From contig BSBK01003560.1 of assembly GCA_027943335.1 (NCBI GenBank), positions 372,001 through 436,000 of the forward strand: a stretch of DNA of 64,000 bases, written 5' to 3'. This document shows, in pieces, positions 59,583 to 64,000 of this stretch. Origin of the DNA: Chamaecyparis obtusa (lineage: Eukaryota > Streptophyta > Pinopsida > Cupressales > Cupressaceae). Under the pieces are notes generated by a model that ran no database searches, had not been told where the DNA came from, and saw nothing but the letters and a program-made list of their open reading frames with translations. Within the stretch, counting starts at the first letter, position 1. Each line of letters opens with the position of its first letter. The position numbers and the translations under genes are program-made.

Positions 59583-60965
59583 GGCTTGCAAACACTGTGC
59601 CAAGACCAATTACAACTCTCTGCTACAATTCCTTGGCCCTCTGCCATAAAATAGTCGTGAATATGAGCACAAATAATCTCACAATGGCTCCCAAAACTTG
59701 AGTTACAACACTCAAGTAACTTTATCCTTCCATAATTCAAACACAAACATGATATTTAAAGATGTTCAAACCTTCTAGGAGTCAAAATGACCATCAAGAA
59801 GAGAGAAGCTAAAATTGACCTTCATGGATTGAATGCTAACACACATTATCTACTCCTGGCATGTTGCTTCTGCCTCCGATCTCAAGTGCGCAATGGCTTG
59901 AGGAGGCATTGGATTGGAATCGTTGGTTATCACGAGTTGGATTACATTATTTGTGGCATACTAGTTGTGAAGTTGTTAACTGAGCCAGGCGAGGTGACTT
60001 GGCTCGCCAAGCTGGACGAGCTGGCTGGAATGCCAAAAGACAGATTGTTACTTGTACCAAATTGCTACTTCTTTATCACTCCAATGAATTCACATTCACC
60101 ACCTATGCAAACCAATGAATATGCGACAAAGTGAAAAAAAATACATATTGAACTATTTTATTCCACCTTGTACGTACTCTAGTATCAAAAAAGCATATAT
60201 TACCCAAAATCATGCCAAAGAGAATAAAAATCAGCCTGGTTCTGAATCGTCAAGCCATTAGACCATATTTGAATATGTGGAGGTTTTTCATTGTCATTGT
60301 AACTTGCATGTTCATGTTCATGTTCATGTCTTGTTCAAAAGATACGATACAAAGGAGGAGCTATGTTTTTAATGTACAAGTGATCTGCATAACTTCATTC
60401 TTGATTAAGAGTGAAGAAAAGTTACAACTTCTTTCAAACATGCAACCAATTCAATGTATCCATGTATCAATTACGTTTTACTAATTTTTGCTTCAATGAA
60501 TCACAGTATTAGTTCAATTTGAAGCAAGTACAAGTACATTTATACATAATGGTACCTCCATGGCCAAGCCTCTATTTACCTGGAGTCTTTTGCAATCAAA
60601 GGTTTGTCATCGGTATCCATAATTTTCTAGTTTTCTTACTTTTCTTTGGCAGCTATTATTTTAATTGTTGATGTTGCATTCTTTTTGTTTTCATTTTCAA
60701 GTTGTGGGTTCTTCTTCACCTGATTACTGGACTGCATATCTACTCAATCAAGCACAACTATTTGGCTACAAGAGGAAAAGGAGTTTGTCCATGTGCATTC
60801 CAATCTGGTATCTTATTACATAAGCAAGTTCAGTATAATGAGTGGCTAATGAGGAGTTTGGATATAGCTTTTGAGTGTGCTAACTTGGATGCTTTCATTG
60901 CACAGCTTGTCATGGTTTCTTTAGAGGATGAGAAGGATGAGAAGGTTTCTTTAGAGGATGAGAAG
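59583..60965 (+). repeat. 1.38-kb tandem duplication, copy 1
   Basis: Aligned end to end with copy 2 at an offset of 1,381-1,382 bp with only scattered differences, so the event is recent. Near its end copy 1 has an extra 30-bp internal repeat (GATGAGAAGGTTTCTTTAGA type) not in copy 2. Confidence 0.93.
59787..60134 (+). CDS. Hypothetical 115-residue frame (copy 1)
   Basis: Identity unknown. Notable stretches are LHGLNANTHYLLLACCFCLR, GEVTWLAKLDELAGMPKDRL and LVPNCYFFITPMNSHSPP. Copy 2 differs at a few residues (Arg/Gly, Ile/Asn, Asn/Ser, Gln/Arg, Val/Ile, Leu/Arg, Lys/Glu). The frame may be part of exons of a larger gene rather than a complete protein. No codon or domain evidence proves coding. 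Confidence 0.3.
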   Translation: MTIKKREAKIDLHGLNANTHYLLLACCFCLRSQVRNGLRRHWIGIVGYHELDYIICGILVVKLLTEPGEVTWLAKLDELAGMPKDRLLLVPNCYFFITPMNSHSPPMQTNEYATK

Positions 60966-61031
60966 GCTTGCAAACACTGTGCCAAGACCAATTACAACTC
61001 TCTGCTACAATTCCTTAGCCCTCTGCCGTAA
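60702..61031 (+). pseudogene. Truncated exon-like frame fused across the duplication junction
   Basis: Starts like the frame at 62143-62409 (ATRGKGVCPCAFQSGILLHK, then NEWLMRSLDIAFECANLDAF) but at 60965 runs into the beginning of copy 2 and so gains an unrelated C-terminus. The chimera is a by-product of the duplication. The true 3' end survives only in copy 2. Confidence 0.5.
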
Positions 61032-62310
61032 AATAGTTGTGAATATGAGCACAAAAAATCTCACAATGGCTCCCAAAACTTGAGTTACAACACTCAAGTA
61101 ACTTTATCCTTCCATAATTCAAACACAAACCTGATATTTAAAGATGTTCAAACCTTCTAGGATTCAAAATGACCATCAAGAAGGGAGAAGCTAAAAATGA
61201 CCTTCATGGATTGAATGCTAGCACACATTATCTACTCCTGGCATGTTGCTTCTGCCTCCGATCTCGAGTGCGCAATGGCTTGAGGAGGCATTGGATTGGA
61301 ATCATTGGTTATCATGAGTTGGATTACATTATTTGTGGCATACGAGTTGTGAAGTTGTTAACTGAGCCAGGCGAGGTGACTTGGCTTGCCGAGCTGGACG
61401 AGCTGGCTGGAATGCCAAAAGACAGATTGTTACTTGTACCAAATTGCTACTTCTTTATCACTCCAATGAATTCACATTCACCACCTATGCAAACCAATGA
61501 ATATGCGACAAAGTGAAAACAAATACATATTGAACTATTTTATTCCACCTTGTACGTACTCTAGTATCAAAAAAGCATATATTACCCAAAATCATGCCAA
61601 AGAGAATAAAAATCAGCCTGGTTCTGAATCGTCAAGCCATTAGACCATATTTGAATATGTGGAGGTTTTTCATTGTCATTGTAACTTGCATGTTCATGTT
61701 CATATTCATGTCTTGTTCAAAAGATACGATACAAAGGAGGAGCTATGTTTTTAATGTACAAGTGATCTGCATAACTTCATTCTTGATTAAGAGTGAAGAA
61801 AAGTTACAACTTCTTTCAAACATGCAACCAATTCAATGTATCCATGTATCAATTACGTTTTACTAATTTTTGCTTCAATGAATCACAGTATTAGTTCAAT
61901 TTGAAGCAAGTACAAGTACATTTATACATAATGGTACCTCCATGGCCAAGCCTCTATTTACCTGGAGTCTTTTGCAATCAAAGGTTTGTCATCGGTATCC
62001 ATAATTTTCTAGTTTTCTTACTTTTCTTTGGCAGCTATTATTTTAATTGTGATGTTGCATTCTTTTTGTTTTCATTTTCAAGTTTTGGGTTCTTCTTCAC
62101 CTGATTACTGGACTGCATATCTACTCAATCAAGCACAACTATTTGGCTACAAGAGGAAAAGGAGTTTGTCCATGTGCATTCCAATCTGGTATCTTATTAC
62201 ATAAGCAAGTTCAGTATAATGAGTGGCTAATGAGGAGTTTGGATATAGCTTTTGAGTGTGCTAACTTGGATGCTTTCGTTGCACAGCTTGCCATGGTTTC
62301 TTTAGAGGAT
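60966..62310 (+). repeat. 1.38-kb tandem duplication, copy 2
   Basis: Begins GGCTTGCAAACACTG as copy 1 does at about 59583 and ends near 62318, after which unique sequence (CTCCTACGTACG) follows. GGCT is shared by the left end, the right end and the junction. Confidence 0.93.
61169..61516 (+). CDS. Hypothetical 115-residue frame (copy 2)
   Basis: Duplicate of 59787-60134 and open over the same length, reading GEVTWLAELDELAGMPKDRL. Conservation of length after duplication says little because the event is recent. Unknown function. Confidence 0.3.
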   Translation: MTIKKGEAKNDLHGLNASTHYLLLACCFCLRSRVRNGLRRHWIGIIGYHELDYIICGIRVVKLLTEPGEVTWLAELDELAGMPKDRLLLVPNCYFFITPMNSHSPPMQTNEYATK

Positions 62311-62409
62311 CAGAAGGCTCCTACGTACGACTTGTATATTGTAGAAAGTGGGAGTGACATTGCAGTTGCTTCATATTTAGTTGAACAAGTTTTATATGGA
62401 TACTCTTAA
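62143..62409 (+). CDS. Terminal exon-like frame, unknown protein
   Basis: Reads CPCAFQSGILLHKQVQYNEW, then LMRSLDIAFECANLDAFVAQ and SLEDQKAPTYDLYIVESGSD, ending VEQVLYGYS and TAA at 62407. Composition and a clean stop look like the last exon of a real plant gene. An alternative upstream frame (SSPDYWTAYLLNQAQLFGYK at about 62085-62145) could be the preceding exon, read in another frame through a splice. I do not recognise the family. Upstream exons could include pieces within the duplication. Confidence 0.4.
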   Translation: MATRGKGVCPCAFQSGILLHKQVQYNEWLMRSLDIAFECANLDAFVAQLAMVSLEDQKAPTYDLYIVESGSDIAVASYLVEQVLYGYS

Positions 62410-62410
62410 T

Positions 62411-64000
62411 ATAGAATACAATGAAGATTATCAATTGTAATTTTGTATTGATTTGACATTTAACATTGAATTATCAATTATCTTTATGACTATCAAATAT
62501 GTTTTCAATATCTTATGGTTTTTAGCTAATTATGAATGTGTGTGTGTGTGTTTTTTATGTATGTGTATGCATGTGTGTATACATACATACATATATGTAT
62601 ATGTAGACACGCATACACTATGGTCAAATCTACCCAAACTGAACACGTGAAAAGAAACTGTCATATGAAAGAACTCAAACCTGAATCGGCAACCTGTGAA
62701 AATATGTAATATCTTTTATTTTGAGCCTTTGTGTTATTTTCAGAATCTTTTGATTATGTCTGTTTGTAACTGGTATATGAAGTTATTTTGTGTTTTGCTT
62801 CCCATTTTAAACCCATTTTTCATGGGACCTCATCCTCTTATACTATTTTTTTAACTAAAATGTGATCTTTCAATGCAGCTTTATTGAGCACCTAATAACT
62901 ATCTTATTTTCAGAGTTTGAGTGAGCATATCACAAAATTCTTTACTGTGCCATTGCTTGGTTTTGATTTTTAAAAAACTTAGTTTGTCCATAAATGTATA
63001 GATTGCGTATTATACCTTTTTTTTCCATCATTTTCCCACTTGACCTTGAAAGTTTGAATTGCATGAATTGAAATTAAAGTAAGATCTATACAGTATCTTG
63101 TCCCTTACAATCTCCATACACATGGATCAGTTATCTGAAAGAGTGGTTGTGCTCACCATGTTTTTCCCTGTCTTTGTGAGGTTAACAATTGATCAGATAG
63201 CATCAGCCAGTCAAGATATACAGCTTCTACACTTTATTTTGTCATTCCATGTGTAAAAGCTAAAAAAGTTAAAAACCCTAGGAAGATTTATTTCCATTAA
63301 GGGGGTATTATCTAGATATTAAGCAAAGTATCTAACTTTTTTTTATCGAAACCTCTTTCTATTGTTTTTTTCCTACACTATTCTTCTGTATTAAATTTGT
63401 CCATCAATGACTGATTGCGTTGATTGATTATGATGATCCAATCTGAGAGTTGTTCCCTCGTTGCAACTCTATTATTCCTATGAGGGAGAATATAAATATC
63501 TACAAAGGAGAAACTCTTCTGAAATTCATGAGAAAACAAATTAACCTACATTCTCCAAGGAAATGACTATGAAATTGGTAAATACACCTTGTGGGGTTTT
63601 ACTAAACCATAGTTCTTATGTGTGGATCCAAGATGCTGTGTTTGGCTTCCCATATTCTTAATCGTTTTTCTTGTTCTCAGAATTCTACCATGTTTCATGA
63701 AGCAACACCATAACTAATTTTTTATTTCTGACTCTTTGAGAAATTGGCATTTACTGAGTATGTCAATACCTATGAGATTCCGTGTGACAAGATTCAATAT
63801 CCATTGTGTGGCGTTAGAGGAACCCACATTAAGATTTCCATTGTTTGTCTTTTTACCTTCTAGATTTGTTCTTTCCTACTCCAATTTTCTTATTTTGCAG
63901 AAGGGTTAAAAATGGAGTCACAAGAATCAGCAGATGGTTTTTTGTTTTTCATTTTGTGGATGGTCTGATACACTAGATTTCAAGTCTTCTCTAGGTTGCT
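62411..64000. other. No gene seen; short TG/TA-rich repeat at 62537-62605
   Basis: A (TG)n tract at 62537-62551 is followed by ATGTGTGTATACATAC-type simple sequence to about 62605. The rest is AT-rich without supported features; TTTTGCAG before AAGGGTTAAAAATGGAG at about 63897 looks like a splice acceptor but no exon can be confirmed. Confidence 0.4.

Overview
This window looks like intergenic DNA from a large, AT-rich, repeat-packed seed-plant genome. I favour a gymnosperm (conifer-like), mainly from the style of the receptor-kinase and NLR relics and the density of old LTR elements, but no single marker proves it. There is no clearly intact host gene. The content is retroelements, long inverted repeats, tandem repeats and decayed gene pieces. 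All identifications are by eye from translation and motif reading; no database was searched.

Layout. (1) 366-7853: a complete LTR element with 5-bp target duplications (ACATG), LTRs of about 1.18 kb, a tRNA-Met primer site, a gag-like protein with five CCHC-type knuckles, no visible protease, integrase or reverse transcriptase, and a second single-frame reading region of about 1,098 codons of unknown function broken by six stop codons. The motif ACCGAGT recurs through its LTRs and interior. (2) 8.8-14.7 kb: a cluster of six long inverted repeats. One duplicates a plant B3 (REM-type) DNA-binding-domain fragment head to head, and one runs into a NOG1 GTPase pseudogene. (3) 16.6-17.2 kb: two exon-like segments that may come from an APD-type RING E3 ligase gene. 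(4) 20601-33685: a 13-kb large retrotransposon derivative with LTRs of about 4.2-5.0 kb around a 3.9-kb interior without recognisable coding sequence. It lies antisense inside a proline-rich gag-like sequence that belongs to an older minus-strand element, whose probable LTR is at 37580-38742. (5) 42.5-46.6 kb: a decayed minus-strand reading region of unknown type, preceded by an LTR-like promoter region rich in CATCG-type motifs. (6) 46.6-47.9 kb: AC-rich degenerate tandem repeats. (7) 51.1-53.6 kb: an LRR receptor kinase pseudogene split by an NLR pseudogene. (8) 54.1-58.8 kb: several tandem and dispersed repeats. (9) 59583-62310: a recent 1.38-kb direct tandem duplication with short junction homology, carrying small exon-like reading frames of unknown identity.

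Working picture. Successive LTR insertions (one nested in another), inverted duplication of gene fragments and local tandem duplication explain most of the window. The most unusual system is the first element. It has no polymerase, keeps its knuckle protein and a long unknown ORF, and is studded with one short CG-containing motif. A motif-binding role for its unknown protein, similar in logic to anti-silencing proteins of some plant DNA transposons, is a testable speculation and not a conclusion.
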